A program made the position numbers and the translations under genes. 64,000 nucleotides of DNA from positions 434,001 to 498,000 of the forward strand of contig NZ_FTNV01000002.1 of the NCBI RefSeq assembly GCF_900156535.1, in the 5' to 3' direction. This document shows, in pieces, positions 30,032-41,220 of the stretch. Below the pieces are notes generated by a model that was not told the DNA's origin, made no database searches, and saw only the letters and a list, made by a program, of their open reading frames with translations. This DNA comes from Roseovarius nanhaiticus (GTDB lineage Bacteria > Pseudomonadota > Alphaproteobacteria > Rhodobacterales > Rhodobacteraceae). Numbering within the stretch: the first letter of the stretch is position 1; every line of letters starts with the position of its first letter.

Positions 30032-32397
30032 GAGCGCGGACGTTCCTTTTTCGGGTCATACGCCGCGAAGGGTACGATAGTTGCCGGCAAACGTTTTTGA
30101 TGTCCGTCAAGTTTGCCAACTTCCACTTCGGTGCCGAACTCGGCATGGGTCACATCCACCCGCGCCAAAGCGATATTCTTGCCCAAGAGCGGCGAGATCA
30201 TCGACGAGGTCACTTCACCGATCTGCGCGCGCCCGATATGGATGCAATCGCCGTGGCCGACCTGCACCTTGCTGTCGATCTCAAGGCCGACCATCTTGCG
30301 CAGCGGGTTTTCCTTGCGCCGGATCAGCGCGTCCCGCCCGATGAAGTCATCCTCCTTCGATTTGAGCGGCACGGTAAAGCCGATGCCCGCCTCGAAAGGA
30401 TCCGTCTGGTCCGAGAAATCGTAGCCGGCAAAAATCAGGCCCGCCTCGATACGCACCATGTCCAGCGCCTCCAGACCCATCGGCTTCAGCCCGAATTCCT
30501 GGCCCGCGTCCCAGATCGCCTTGAATATTTCGTCACAATCCTTGGGATGGCACATCACCTCGTAACCCAACTCGCCGGTATAGCCCGTGCGGCTGATGAC
30601 GAAGGCGGTGCCCGTCTCGTTCCGCAGGCGCGCCGGAGTGAAACGGAACCAGCCCAACTGATCGAACTCAGGATTATGCGGTGCGGTCCAAACCAGTCTG
30701 CGTAGCAAATCGCGGCTTTTGGGCCCCTGCACGGCGACGTTGTGCAACTGGTCCGTGGAAGAGCGGACAAGAACCTTGAGCCCCAGCTTTTCCGCAATCT
30801 CGCGGATCCATTCGCCGCCATAATCCGTGCCGCCGATCCACCGGAAATTATCCTGACCCAGACGGAATACCGTGCCATCGTCGATCATGCCGCCATGCTC
30901 GTAGCACATCGCAGTATAGACGACGCCGCCGATGGCCAATGTCTTCATGTTGCGGGTAAAGACGTACTGACACAGTTTTTCGGCGTCGGGTCCGGTGATC
31001 TCGAACTTGCGCAAGGGGCTGAGATCCATGATCGCCACATCCTTGCGGCAGGCCCAGTATTCCTCGATCGGGCCAGTCTCGGCAAAGCAATTGGCCAGCC
31101 AATAGCCGTTATATTCGATGAAATTGCGCGTCAGCTTTGCAAAATTCTCGTGAAATCCGGTTTCCTTGGTCATCTTCGCCTCTGAATTGGGGGTCGGACG
31201 ATAGGCAATCGACCGGCTGAATGTCTCGGTCCCGCTATAGGTGCGGATATGAATGTCGGTCGGATTCCAGCCGTTTGCGGCAGTGGTGTCATCCGGGCAG
31301 GCCGAACTGACGCAAACGATGTCGGTCAACGCGCGCAGCAGCACGTAATCGCCGGGGCGCGACCATGGCTCGTCCGTGTACATCACACCGTGATCGTCGA
31401 TGGATGTATTGAAGAAGAAATTGATGGCCATCCAACCCGGCCGCCCGGTGACGTTGTAGGTCTTGAGCGCATTGTTGAAATTGGTCGAGCAGTTCACATG
31501 GCCAGGGTAGCCGATATCGTTGTAATACTTCTCCGAGCAGGCCATCGCGAAGGCATCGTGACGCCCGCAAGTGTCCTGGATCACCTCGACCAGCGGCAGC
31601 ATCTCCTGATCGTAGTATTTCGCGTGCAGGCCGGGCATTGGGTAGGCATGGCTCATGAGCGTTCGGGTCGTGGTCACGTCCAGCGCGTGTTCAATCCCCT
31701 TATCCAGCTTGGAGGCCGAAAAGCATTCAAAATCCGTACATTGCCGGCCATCCACATCCTGAATTTGAATGTAGTCTCCGGCCTTCACGAAATACGCTTC
31801 GGCAGTGGCGCTATGCACCCGAATGCTCTGAAGCGGATCAGCCAGCGGATCCGGCAGCTCGAATTTGGGGACACGCTTGATCACGGCGCGGCTGACCATC
31901 ACGGTCAGCGGTGTCGCCGTATCTTGCACCTCGAGATCCATTGCCCCGCCTGGCGCGGCGACGATCAGCACACCATCCCGCTCGACCGAAAACTCCTGAC
32001 TGGAGCCCGCAGGCGTGCCCGCATCCCAGAACCGGTGCGCGCGCGCCTGCGCAAGGTCCAGCCCGCGCGCCTCGAGCCCCATGCGCAATCCGCGCAGCGA
32101 TTGATCGGACGCGGTCAACAGCGCCTTCAGCCCCGCCGCATCACTATTGGGCGCGCCTCCGATGATGGCAGGGTCAATCTGGCCCTTCTCATCGGCAGCC
32201 ACCACTTCGCACGGCTGTCCGCCCTCGTCGTTGGTGATGGTGAATCGATCGCCGGCCTCGATGCGAATCAGGATCGCACCGGCCCCTTCGACCACGTAAC
32301 GCTCGGTTCCGGGCGGCAATGAAAAGACGCGCGGCTCAATTATTCGGCTGGGTCGAGGCGGTCCAGGCTGGACCCTTGCGTAGATATCGTCGAGCAT
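30028..32397 (-). CDS. tdm: Trimethylamine N-oxide demethylase
   Basis: A 789-residue two-part enzyme converting TMAO to dimethylamine and formaldehyde. Residues about 1-380 include the DUF1989-type catalytic domain with a Cys-rich metal region (GRQCTDFECFSA near 218, QDTCGRHDAF near 276, GHVNCSTNF near 305). Residues about 410-780 are a GcvT-like tetrahydrofolate-binding domain (TGPDAEKLCQYVFTRN, ISRTGYTGELGYEVM) that can trap formaldehyde. ATG 32397 is chosen for its GGAAGG site; an in-frame ATG 11 codons earlier lies in an operator-like palindrome. The next gene overlaps it. Domain order and size match known Tdm. Confidence 0.93.
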   Translation of the reverse strand: MLDDIYARVQPGPPRPSRIIEPRVFSLPPGTERYVVEGAGAILIRIEAGDRFTITNDEGGQPCEVVAADEKGQIDPAIIGGAPNSDAAGLKALLTASDQSLRGLRMGLEARGLDLAQARAHRFWDAGTPAGSSQEFSVERDGVLIVAAPGGAMDLEVQDTATPLTVMVSRAVIKRVPKFELPDPLADPLQSIRVHSATAEAYFVKAGDYIQIQDVDGRQCTDFECFSASKLDKGIEHALDVTTTRTLMSHAYPMPGLHAKYYDQEMLPLVEVIQDTCGRHDAFAMACSEKYYNDIGYPGHVNCSTNFNNALKTYNVTGRPGWMAINFFFNTSIDDHGVMYTDEPWSRPGDYVLLRALTDIVCVSSACPDDTTAANGWNPTDIHIRTYSGTETFSRSIAYRPTPNSEAKMTKETGFHENFAKLTRNFIEYNGYWLANCFAETGPIEEYWACRKDVAIMDLSPLRKFEITGPDAEKLCQYVFTRNMKTLAIGGVVYTAMCYEHGGMIDDGTVFRLGQDNFRWIGGTDYGGEWIREIAEKLGLKVLVRSSTDQLHNVAVQGPKSRDLLRRLVWTAPHNPEFDQLGWFRFTPARLRNETGTAFVISRTGYTGELGYEVMCHPKDCDEIFKAIWDAGQEFGLKPMGLEALDMVRIEAGLIFAGYDFSDQTDPFEAGIGFTVPLKSKEDDFIGRDALIRRKENPLRKMVGLEIDSKVQVGHGDCIHIGRAQIGEVTSSMISPLLGKNIALARVDVTHAEFGTEVEVGKLDGHQKRLPATIVPFAAYDPKKERPRS

Positions 32398-32415
32398 CGT
32401 GACCTTCCCTGAACC

Positions 32416-32446
32416 ATGCAAAGATTGCATCTGTGGAATAATTATT
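32416..32446 (-). promoter_or_regulatory. Operator-like palindrome in the tdm promoter
   Basis: ATGCAA-AGA-TTGCAT (32416-32430) is a perfect 15-base palindrome with T-N11-A form, 19 bases before the tdm start. Next to it AATAATTATT (32437-32446) is a second, A+T-only palindrome that probably covers the -10 region. Placement between -10 and start suggests a repressor site. Confidence 0.45.
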
Positions 32447-32500
32447 TAGCCTCGAGAATATCAGCGAAGCCCAAACCTAGCAACAAGAGCCTGCAGCCTC

Positions 32501-32665
32501 ATGACAGATCACCAAATCAACTTTCTCGGTTGGATCCTTTTCCTGATCTCGGCCGTCGGATTTTGTATCGCCAGCATTGGGCATTTCTGGGCCATGTTCG
32601 GCTCACTGTTTTTCCTGGTTGCGTGCCTCGTGTTCATGATCCCGTTCTTTCGGAGCCCGCGCTGA
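32501..32665 (+). CDS. Small two-helix membrane protein
   Basis: A 54-residue ORF from ATG 32501 to TGA 32665. Residues about 8-26 and 29-50 are hydrophobic helices separated by a His-Phe-Trp turn; the end is RSPR. The stop shares one base with the EamA transporter start (TGATG), a coupling pattern that supports it as real. It is too short for family assignment. It may be a small partner of the transporter. Confidence 0.55.
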   Translation: MTDHQINFLGWILFLISAVGFCIASIGHFWAMFGSLFFLVACLVFMIPFFRSPR

Positions 32666-33507
32666 TGGCGTCGCTCGCATTCGGCCTCGTCGCTGCACTT
32701 TGCTGGGGCATTCACGACATCTGTGTGCGGTATGTCTCGCAGCGCACCGGCATCCTGCCGGCGCTTGCAACCGTGCTGATCATCGGCACTATCGTAATGG
32801 CGCCCGCCGCATTTTTCATGGGCGATTGGCGCGTCATGGACATCCGCGCGCTGATGCTCTCGGCCGCCAGCGGGATCGCCTTCACTCTCGCGTATCTCGG
32901 CCTTTACAAGGCGTTCGAGATAGGACCAGTCCGCTTGGTGGCTCCGATCATCGGGGCATACCCAATTCTGTCGGTCGGCTGGGCCGCCGCCTCGGGTCAG
33001 GCGGTCACGGCAGATCAATGGCTGGCCGTCGCCGCCGTGATCGCTGGCGTCGCCATCGTGGGCATGCTCACCGACGAGGCCGCCAGCAGCGGAAACAAGC
33101 GCACAGCAATCCTCTGGGCCATGCTCGGCGGCACGGCCTTCGCCGCCACCTTCGCGCTCGGCCAGGCGGCTGCCCATGCGGGCAGCGAAGCGGCCGCCAT
33201 CCTCATTACCCGCGTCGTCGCCGTAGCTTTGGCGCTGGTCTTGTTGGTGGGGTCGGGCGGCATCCGCTGGCCAGCGCGCAGCGCCCTGCCGCTCCTCGGC
33301 CTCATGGGCGTGCTTGACTGCATCGCGCTTGGCATTGTCATCGCAGCGGCCAGCATGGCACGGCCCGAATTCGCCTCGGTCGCGGCGTCGACCTTCGGCA
33401 TGATCACCGTCATCCTCGCCTGGGCCATCCTGCGCGAGCGGATGACGCCGGGCCAATGGGCAGGTGTCGTGCTGACCTTTTCGGCCATCGGCTACCTTGC
33501 AACCTGA
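32665..33507 (+). CDS. EamA/DMT-family transporter
   Basis: A 280-residue inner-membrane protein of the drug/metabolite transporter superfamily with ten predicted helices in two five-helix EamA repeats, about residues 1-137 and 150-280. Each repeat ends in the usual segment, ILSVGWAAASGQAVTADQWLA and ILAWAILRERMTPGQWAG. Substrates range from amino acids to amines and cannot be told. The start is coupled to the 54-aa gene. It is divergent from tdm, but shares no sequence-level link with methylamine metabolism. Confidence 0.85.
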   Translation: MASLAFGLVAALCWGIHDICVRYVSQRTGILPALATVLIIGTIVMAPAAFFMGDWRVMDIRALMLSAASGIAFTLAYLGLYKAFEIGPVRLVAPIIGAYPILSVGWAAASGQAVTADQWLAVAAVIAGVAIVGMLTDEAASSGNKRTAILWAMLGGTAFAATFALGQAAAHAGSEAAAILITRVVAVALALVLLVGSGGIRWPARSALPLLGLMGVLDCIALGIVIAAASMARPEFASVAASTFGMITVILAWAILRERMTPGQWAGVVLTFSAIGYLAT

Positions 33508-33510
33508 TCT

Positions 33511-33531
33511 TTCATCTTGGCAAAAATACTC
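33511..33531 (+). repeat. Dispersed intergenic repeat, copy 1
   Basis: TTCATCTTGGCAAAAATACT starts four bases after the EamA stop, between convergent genes. The same 21 bases occur exactly at 58871-58891. It is likely a lineage-specific intergenic repeat. Confidence 0.7.
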
Positions 33532-33607
33532 TCGCCGAAGGCGCGAAGCTGCCACAGGCAGCGACCGACCGGGGCGGGGCTCAATGCCCCGGCCCGGTCG
33601 CACCCCG

Positions 33608-34192
33608 TTACTTGCCCGGCCTCCAGGCCCGCTGATCAGGTACGAAAAGACGCAGCGCATCCCCCACTGCCATGCGCCCTTCGCGCTCGACCCAGGCGGT
33701 GACGCCGCGGCGGCCCTTGGCGGCAGCCTTGAATTTGGGACCCCGCCCGGGATGATCCTTGTCGATCTCGCGTGCGGGAAAAAGACAAGGGCGGTTCTGC
33801 ATGTCGATCACCAGCGACGCCCCGTCCGGCCCTTGCAGGCGCGCCGAGGGCGGCAGATGGCTGAAATCCGGAACGCCCTCCACAACCATCGACGCGCCGA
33901 GCCACGCGGGATCCATCGCCTCCAAACCCATCTGCGCGGCGATCTCGGCCAGCTCCTCTGCCGAAACGATGCTGAGCTGGCGGGTATTGGCGATTTCCGT
34001 ACCCCGCGCGAACTGTTCTTTGACGCGCACACAGGCCGGGCGGGTAAGGCCCGAATGCATCTCGCCCTGCACGCCGGCATAGGTCAGTTCCACGTCATCC
34101 ACCGGGACCGAACGGATATCGGGCCGTTCCTCGGGGACGAGGCCCAGCCAAGTGATCCGGCATTTATACGGGGTGAGTTTCAGCGCAGGCAT
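33608..34192 (-). CDS. MOSC-domain protein
   Basis: A 194-residue MOSC (molybdenum cofactor sulfurase C-terminal) domain protein. MOSC proteins bind sulfur as persulfide and some reduce N-hydroxylated compounds. Typical parts are the DVELTYAGVQGEMHSGLTR stretch near 33, TRQLSIVSAEELAEIA near 70, and the closing GDALRLF. No conserved Cys equivalent to the mARC molybdenum ligand is clear; one Cys lies in RPACVRVKE and one in NRPCLFP. ATG 34192 has GGAG six bases upstream. Isolated gene; role unknown. Confidence 0.8.
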   Translation of the reverse strand: MPALKLTPYKCRITWLGLVPEERPDIRSVPVDDVELTYAGVQGEMHSGLTRPACVRVKEQFARGTEIANTRQLSIVSAEELAEIAAQMGLEAMDPAWLGASMVVEGVPDFSHLPPSARLQGPDGASLVIDMQNRPCLFPAREIDKDHPGRGPKFKAAAKGRRGVTAWVEREGRMAVGDALRLFVPDQRAWRPGK

Positions 34193-34289
34193 CGGCAGGC
34201 TCCAGACATCGAAGACAATGCGCCTACCTTCTCGGATCCCGCGCATCTGTCAAATGCGGATCCGTGATAAAGGCCATCGCGACTCGACG

Positions 34290-35083
34290 TCAGACCGTGA
34301 GCGTAAAAAACAACCGCCGGAATGGAAAGAGAACCGTGCCATCGCCCCGGACCGGATAGGCCGTCTGCATGACATCCTCGTAGCGCGCGATCAGCGCGGC
34401 GCGCTCATCCGGCTCCAGCTCGGCAAGGATGGGCCGGGCATAGGTGCTCTCGGTATACCGGCGCACCGGATGACTGCCTGGCTCGGCCGTCAGGCGCTGG
34501 TAATACTCGGTCTCCCACATGCGGAATTTGCCCTTGGGGGCCAGCAGAGTGTCATACTCGACGGGCGGCAGGACATCTGGTCCGCTGCCCGCGTCGATAC
34601 GGCCGGGAAAGAGATCCTCGGCCAGCGTCCGCCAGACGCGGTGCGAGGGCGCATTGTTCTGGTGCGGCAGTTGCACCGCCAGTGTGCCGCCTTTGCCCAG
34701 CATTGCCGCAAGGCGCGGCATCAGTGCAGGGTGATCCCCAATCCAGTGCAGCACGGCATTGGAGTAGATCAGCCCCGGTGCCCGGCGCGGGTGCCATTCC
34801 CGGATATCGGCCTGACCAAGGCTTTTATAGCCACGTGTCTGGCGCGCTTTTTCCAGCATCGCGGGCGACGCATCGACACCGATGACGTCGCGGCCCATCG
34901 CCCGCTCGGCCAGTGCGGCGCCCATTTGTCCGGCGCCGCAGCCAAGGTCGATCACATCACCGGCGCCCATCTGACCGACGGCGTTGAGCAAGTCCATCGC
35001 GGGACGCAGGCGCAAATCTTGGAACCGCGCGTAGGCGCGCGGGTTCCAGTCTGATTTGACCGTAGCGGTTGTCATCGTCCCCG

Positions 35084-35087
<4 letters not shown>
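34290..35087 (-). CDS. tam: Trans-aconitate 2-methyltransferase
   Basis: A 265-residue SAM-dependent methyltransferase that monomethylates trans-aconitate, a spontaneous by-product of cis-aconitate. The SAM site is [12 protein letters not shown] near residue 44, with the acidic ribose-binding residue in [11 protein letters not shown] and the motif [14 protein letters not shown] near 107; this last block is characteristic of Tam. It overlaps the ftsH stop by four bases and is therefore cotranscribed. A second ATG four codons in (35075) is an equally good start. Confidence 0.9.
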
Positions 35088-37006
<1,919 letters not shown>

Positions 37007-37085
37007 GGAAACTCTCCTGAATATTCGGTTGCCCGGCACATATCATGCGGGCGGTACCTCTTAAATAGAGATCATGCCCTCTTCT

Positions 37086-38327
37086 TCAATGCGATAATAG
37101 CCCTGCGTTCAAATCACGCAGGTCTTGGCAGGGATCGGCGGCATAGCCTGCAGGCTCTCCGGCCAGCGGCGCCGCGATCAATTCCTGTCCATGCCAAAGC
37201 GCGGGCGAGGCATCGATGGAATGCGCGGGCAGGCCAGACGCGCGCCAATCGGGGCAAAGCGCCCGCCCCTCGGGCCCAAGCGCGGCGACATGCGTGCCGG
37301 GCAGGTTCGGCCCCATCATGCGCCAGCGCCTATCCCAGATAGCGCCGATATCTGCGGTCACGCCCCTGACTGCCCCCCATTCACGCGCCAGCCGAACGCG
37401 CCCGGCCTTTGCAGTGATGCGGCAGCCAGCAAGGGTGCCGCCCCTCCCACCCGCAAGCGCGGCCATGAGACGCGTCAGATCCGGCCCGCGCGGGGGGCCA
37501 CCTGCCATCCAGGCAATGCCTGCCGCGATAATCCGGCGCGCGATGTCGGGGCGCAGGGCGGATAGCTCTGCGGCCTCCATCGTCAGATCGCCCTGATCCA
37601 GCCGGACGATGCGCGCTGCCTCGATGGCTGCGTAATGGCCCAGCGTGGCGCGCGCCTCGCTCAGATGCCCCGCGACATCGGCCAGCGCCGCCGCATTGAT
37701 CCCCAGAGGGGCCAGCGCGGCCAGGGCGCGGCGCGCGCGTGTTCGGCGATAGCGCAGGTCATCATTGCTGGGATCCTCGGCCCAGTCGATGCCACGCGCC
37801 GTCAAAAACCGGCGCAGATCCTCGCGGCGGGCGGCCAGAAGGGGGCGGTGCAGGACGCTCGCCCCATGCGCCCGGCGCGCCTGCATCGCGGCGAGGCCAT
37901 CCACGCCAGCGCGGCGGGCCAGACGCATTAGCAAGGTTTCGGCCACGTCATCGGCGGTATGGCCCAGTACGATCCCCGCCAGACCATGCTGTTCTGCCCA
38001 ATCCGCCATCAAGTCATAGCGCGCCCGGCGCGCGGTGGCGGCCAGGTTGCCCTGACCGTCCCAGCCACGCCAGATCAGCGTGTCATGCGCAATATCCAAG
38101 GCGGCAGAGTGCAGCGCGACCACGCGCGCCTCCGCCGACGCCTCCGGGCGCAGGCGGTGATCCACCGTGACGCAGCGCAGCGGCGCTCCGCCCCACTCGA
38201 CCATAAGATAGAGAAGGGCCAGCGAGTCGCTGCCGCCGGACACCGCCACGCCCAGCGGCGCCTGCGGGGCATGATCGCCAAAATGCGCCGCGATCAGCGC
38301 GCACAGATCCGCATCCGCCTCAGCCAT
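37086..38327 (-). CDS. tilS: tRNA(Ile)-lysidine synthetase
   Basis: Adds lysine to C34 of the CAU-anticodon isoleucine tRNA so that it reads AUA. The 413-residue protein starts with the N-type ATP pyrophosphatase domain: GVAVSGGSDSLALLYL near 27 (P-loop) and GIVLGHTADDVAETLLMR near 118. The C-terminal part is diverged and rich in Ala, Arg and Gly, as is usual in alphaproteobacteria. It precedes ftsH by about 80 bases and follows cpoB by 24 bases, extending the tol-pal transcript. Confidence 0.93.
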   Translation of the reverse strand: MAEADADLCALIAAHFGDHAPQAPLGVAVSGGSDSLALLYLMVEWGGAPLRCVTVDHRLRPEASAEARVVALHSAALDIAHDTLIWRGWDGQGNLAATARRARYDLMADWAEQHGLAGIVLGHTADDVAETLLMRLARRAGVDGLAAMQARRAHGASVLHRPLLAARREDLRRFLTARGIDWAEDPSNDDLRYRRTRARRALAALAPLGINAAALADVAGHLSEARATLGHYAAIEAARIVRLDQGDLTMEAAELSALRPDIARRIIAAGIAWMAGGPPRGPDLTRLMAALAGGRGGTLAGCRITAKAGRVRLAREWGAVRGVTADIGAIWDRRWRMMGPNLPGTHVAALGPEGRALCPDWRASGLPAHSIDASPALWHGQELIAAPLAGEPAGYAADPCQDLRDLNAGLLSH

Positions 38328-38351
38328 GGCAGGCAGACACGGCAGCGCGCG

Positions 38352-39221
38352 TCACTGGCAGGACAGGGATTGCATCTCGGTGCGGGCGTCGGTGGCGGGT
38401 ATCGTCCCGGCAAAGCGCGTTTCAACTTCGCCCAATGTCTGGCAAGCGGCATCGCCCTGCCCGAGCTGGCCCAGCGCGCGCCCGAGACGGAATAGCGACT
38501 CCGCGGCCTCGGGTCCGTTCTTGTCAGCGGAAAAGCCGTCGAGATAGGATTTGGCCGCGTCCTTGAGGCTACCTTGCTGTTCCAGTGCCTTGCCCCGCGC
38601 CAGATATGCGCGCGGCGCCAGCGGGCTGCCGGGATACGTCTGCAGAAAACTTCCGAAAAGCTCGGCGGCGCGGGCCGTCTCGCCCGCGTCCATGGCAACC
38701 TGAGCCGCGTCGAAATCCGCCTGTTCGCCCACGGCCAGTGACGTTGTGGGCGCCGGGGCCGCATCGCCCGTTCCCTGCCCCTGATCTGCGGGCTGGATCA
38801 CCGAGCTGCCGCCGGTGCTGGGCATGTCGCCGCCGCCGAGTGTCGTCGTCTCGCCCAGTTTGGACGTATCACCACCCTCCAGCTCGACGAGGCGGAACTC
38901 CAGATCACCGATGCGATTGGTGCCATCCGTGACGACCCGGTCGATGCGCAGCTGCATCTCCTCGGTCCGCGCGGTGAGGCGCTGCAACTCGCTCTCGATT
39001 GCGCCCACACGGTCAAGGACCGAGCCGGATGTATTCAGCGTGCCCGCGCCGCCTGTCGTGCTCAGCTCGCGGCGTAGTTTTTGCACCTCGACGTAAAGCA
39101 CCGAAAGTTCCTGCCGAATATCGGCAAGGGTCGCCTGGCGGTCCTGCGCCTGCGCCGGGGCGCTGAAAATACCCGGCAGGGCAAGGGTCAGGGTTGCGAT
39201 CAGTGCTAGGATGAGGCGCAT
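38352..39221 (-). CDS. cpoB: Tol-Pal system periplasmic protein CpoB (YbgF)
   Basis: A 289-residue periplasmic coordinator of peptidoglycan synthesis and outer-membrane constriction. ATG 39221 follows GGAG by seven bases and starts a signal peptide (MRLILALIATLTLALPGIF). Residues about 30-100 form a coiled coil (TLADIRQELSVLYVEVQKL) that would trimerise; a Gly/Thr/Ser linker follows, and residues about 160-285 are tetratricopeptide repeats (YLARGKALEQQG, LFRLGRALGQLGQ). It is last of the tol-pal genes, in the usual place. Confidence 0.92.
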   Translation of the reverse strand: MRLILALIATLTLALPGIFSAPAQAQDRQATLADIRQELSVLYVEVQKLRRELSTTGGAGTLNTSGSVLDRVGAIESELQRLTARTEEMQLRIDRVVTDGTNRIGDLEFRLVELEGGDTSKLGETTTLGGGDMPSTGGSSVIQPADQGQGTGDAAPAPTTSLAVGEQADFDAAQVAMDAGETARAAELFGSFLQTYPGSPLAPRAYLARGKALEQQGSLKDAAKSYLDGFSADKNGPEAAESLFRLGRALGQLGQGDAACQTLGEVETRFAGTIPATDARTEMQSLSCQ

Positions 39222-39255
39222 GGGCGGGCTCCGGGAATTGGCGAAAGTTTGAGGC

Positions 39256-39780
39256 TTAGCTGCTGGCACCGCCGACCGAGATGACGGTCACGGCCCGGCG
39301 GTTCTGAGCGTAGCACGCCTCGGCCGAGCAGATCTCGATCGGGCGTTCCTTGCCGTAGCTGACAGTGCGCAGGCGGCTGGCGGGCACTCCTTGACTAAGC
39401 AGATATTCCTCAACCGAGTTGGCGCGGCGCGCGCCCAGCGCAAGGTTGTATTCGCGCGTGCCCTGCTCGTCCGCATGGCCCTCGATCACGGCGCTGTAGT
39501 CGCGGTTGGTCAGCAACCACTGCGCCTGCCCATCCAGCGTGCGCTGCGCATCGGGGGTCAGCGTATAGGTGTCGATGACGAAAAGGACGCGATCGCCCAC
39601 GGTCTGCTGGAAATAGGCCGGCGAGGTCGGGTCGCTGGCCGAGCCTGCGACCATACCGGCATTGGCCCCCATACCGCCGTTCAAACCGCCGGCCGGGTCA
39701 TCGCCGAAACGGCCGGGATCGGTACATGCGGCCAGTGTCAGGCCCGCGCCGAGAAGGATCATCGTCTTGAGAAAGGTCAT
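39256..39780 (-). CDS. pal: Peptidoglycan-associated lipoprotein Pal
   Basis: A 174-residue outer-membrane lipoprotein anchoring to peptidoglycan. ATG 39780 begins a lipoprotein signal ending LAAC, giving the lipidated Cys near residue 19. A Gly/Asn-rich linker leads to the OmpA-like domain from about 65, with VIEGHADEQGTREYNLALGARRA near 105 containing the diaminopimelate-binding Asp and Arg. Upstream in-frame codons to 39888 overlap promoter-like sequence and were not used. It follows tolB by about 118 bases. Confidence 0.95.
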   Translation of the reverse strand: MTFLKTMILLGAGLTLAACTDPGRFGDDPAGGLNGGMGANAGMVAGSASDPTSPAYFQQTVGDRVLFVIDTYTLTPDAQRTLDGQAQWLLTNRDYSAVIEGHADEQGTREYNLALGARRANSVEEYLLSQGVPASRLRTVSYGKERPIEICSAEACYAQNRRAVTVISVGGASS

Positions 39781-39897
39781 GTCGTGCCTCATGGGTGTTA
39801 TGCTCGTGCGGACAATCCGCGTTATTTGCGCCTTTTGTAGCATAGCGCGGCGCCCAAGGGAAACGCCGCGCATCTGTTTTCCGGTCAAGCTCCGCGC

Positions 39898-41220
39898 TTA
39901 TTGCAGCGGCGACCAGGACGGGTCGCTCGCGCCAGATGCGGTGGGCACGCGGCGCAGGTTGCGGCCGGTGATATCAACGGAATAAAGGCCCGCCTGTCCG
40001 TCCGCGCCCTGCGTCTCGCGGGTGAACATGATGACGCGGCCATTGGGCGCCCATGTCGGCCCCTCATCGAGGAAGGAGGCAGTAAGCAGGCGCTCTTCGC
40101 TGCCATCGGTGCGCATCACGCCGATATGGAAGCGCCCCGCCGTCTGCTTGGTAAAGGCGATCAGATCGCCGCGAGGCGACCAAACGGGCGTTCCGTAATT
40201 GCCATCGCCGGTCGAGATGCGCTGCGCCTCGCCGCCATTGGCGGGCATGACATAGAGATGATTGCGCCCGGTCCGGTCACTTTCGAACACGATCCGGCGG
40301 CCATCGGGGCTGAAGCTGGGCGCCGTTTCGATGGAGGGCGCATTGGTCAGCCGGGTCGAAATGCCGTTGTTGATGTTCATGGTGAAAAGGTCGGTATTGC
40401 CGCCCTGCTCCAATGAATAGACCACAGTCTGCCCGTCGGGGGCAAAGCGGGGCGCAAAGCTCATTGTGGCGTCCTGCGTGGGCAGTTGCCGGCGGTTCAC
40501 GCTGGCTACGTCCAGCACGTAGATGCGGGGAAATCCGCTCTCGTAACTTGTATAGAGAATGCGGTCCCCGGTGGGCGAGAAACGCGGCGCCAGAACCAGC
40601 GACGACGAGTCGGTGAGGTAAGTCACGTTGGCACCGTCGTAATCCATGATGGCCAGGCGCTTGGCCCGTTGATCTTTGGGGCCGGTTTCGCTGACGAAAA
40701 CGACGCGGCTGTCGAAATAGCCGCCCTCGCCGGTGATCCGGCTATAGACCTGGTCGGCGATCTTGTGCGCGATGCGGCGCCATCCCTGCGCGGTGCCAAC
40801 GAATTGCTGTCCGCTGCCCAGCTCCTGGCCCGCGAAGACGTCCCACACTCGGAACTGGACAGTCAGGCGCCCCGAAGCATCGACATCGACCGAGCCGGTG
40901 ACAAGAGCCTGCGCGTTGACGGCCTTCCAATCGGCAAACTGCACCGGGCTGGAAAAGCTCGTGATCGTGCTGATATGCGCGCTGGCAGGGATCTCGCGGA
41001 AAAGGCCTGTGCCGCTGAGGTCCGCGGCAATGAGGTTCGAGATATCCTGCGCGGCCTGCCCGCCCCCGCCCGTGGCCACGAATTGCGGCACGGCAAAAGG
41101 CAGCGGCTCGATCACGCCTTCGGTGATTTCCAGCCTGAGCGGACCGTTCTGCGCAGCGGCAGGGAGCGTTGTCAGCGCCATGAAAAGAAGAGCCAGAAGG
41201 GCCGTGAATCGCGCCATCAT
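39898..41220 (-). CDS. tolB: Tol-Pal translocation protein TolB
   Basis: A 440-residue periplasmic protein that contacts Pal and links it to TolA. The signal peptide is about residues 1-23 ([18 protein letters not shown]). An N-terminal alpha/beta domain (about 25-160) is followed by a six-bladed propeller of repeated PxFSPDGxxI-type strands, for example [38 protein letters not shown] 41220 overlaps the tolA stop and has GAGG six bases before it; the adjacent ATG 41217 is possible. Confidence 0.95.
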   Translation of the reverse strand: MMARFTALLALLFMALTTLPAAAQNGPLRLEITEGVIEPLPFAVPQFVATGGGGQAAQDISNLIAADLSGTGLFREIPASAHISTITSFSSPVQFADWKAVNAQALVTGSVDVDASGRLTVQFRVWDVFAGQELGSGQQFVGTAQGWRRIAHKIADQVYSRITGEGGYFDSRVVFVSETGPKDQRAKRLAIMDYDGANVTYLTDSSSLVLAPRFSPTGDRILYTSYESGFPRIYVLDVASVNRRQLPTQDATMSFAPRFAPDGQTVVYSLEQGGNTDLFTMNINNGISTRLTNAPSIETAPSFSPDGRRIVFESDRTGRNHLYVMPANGGEAQRISTGDGNYGTPVWSPRGDLIAFTKQTAGRFHIGVMRTDGSEERLLTASFLDEGPTWAPNGRVIMFTRETQGADGQAGLYSVDITGRNLRRVPTASGASDPSWSPLQ

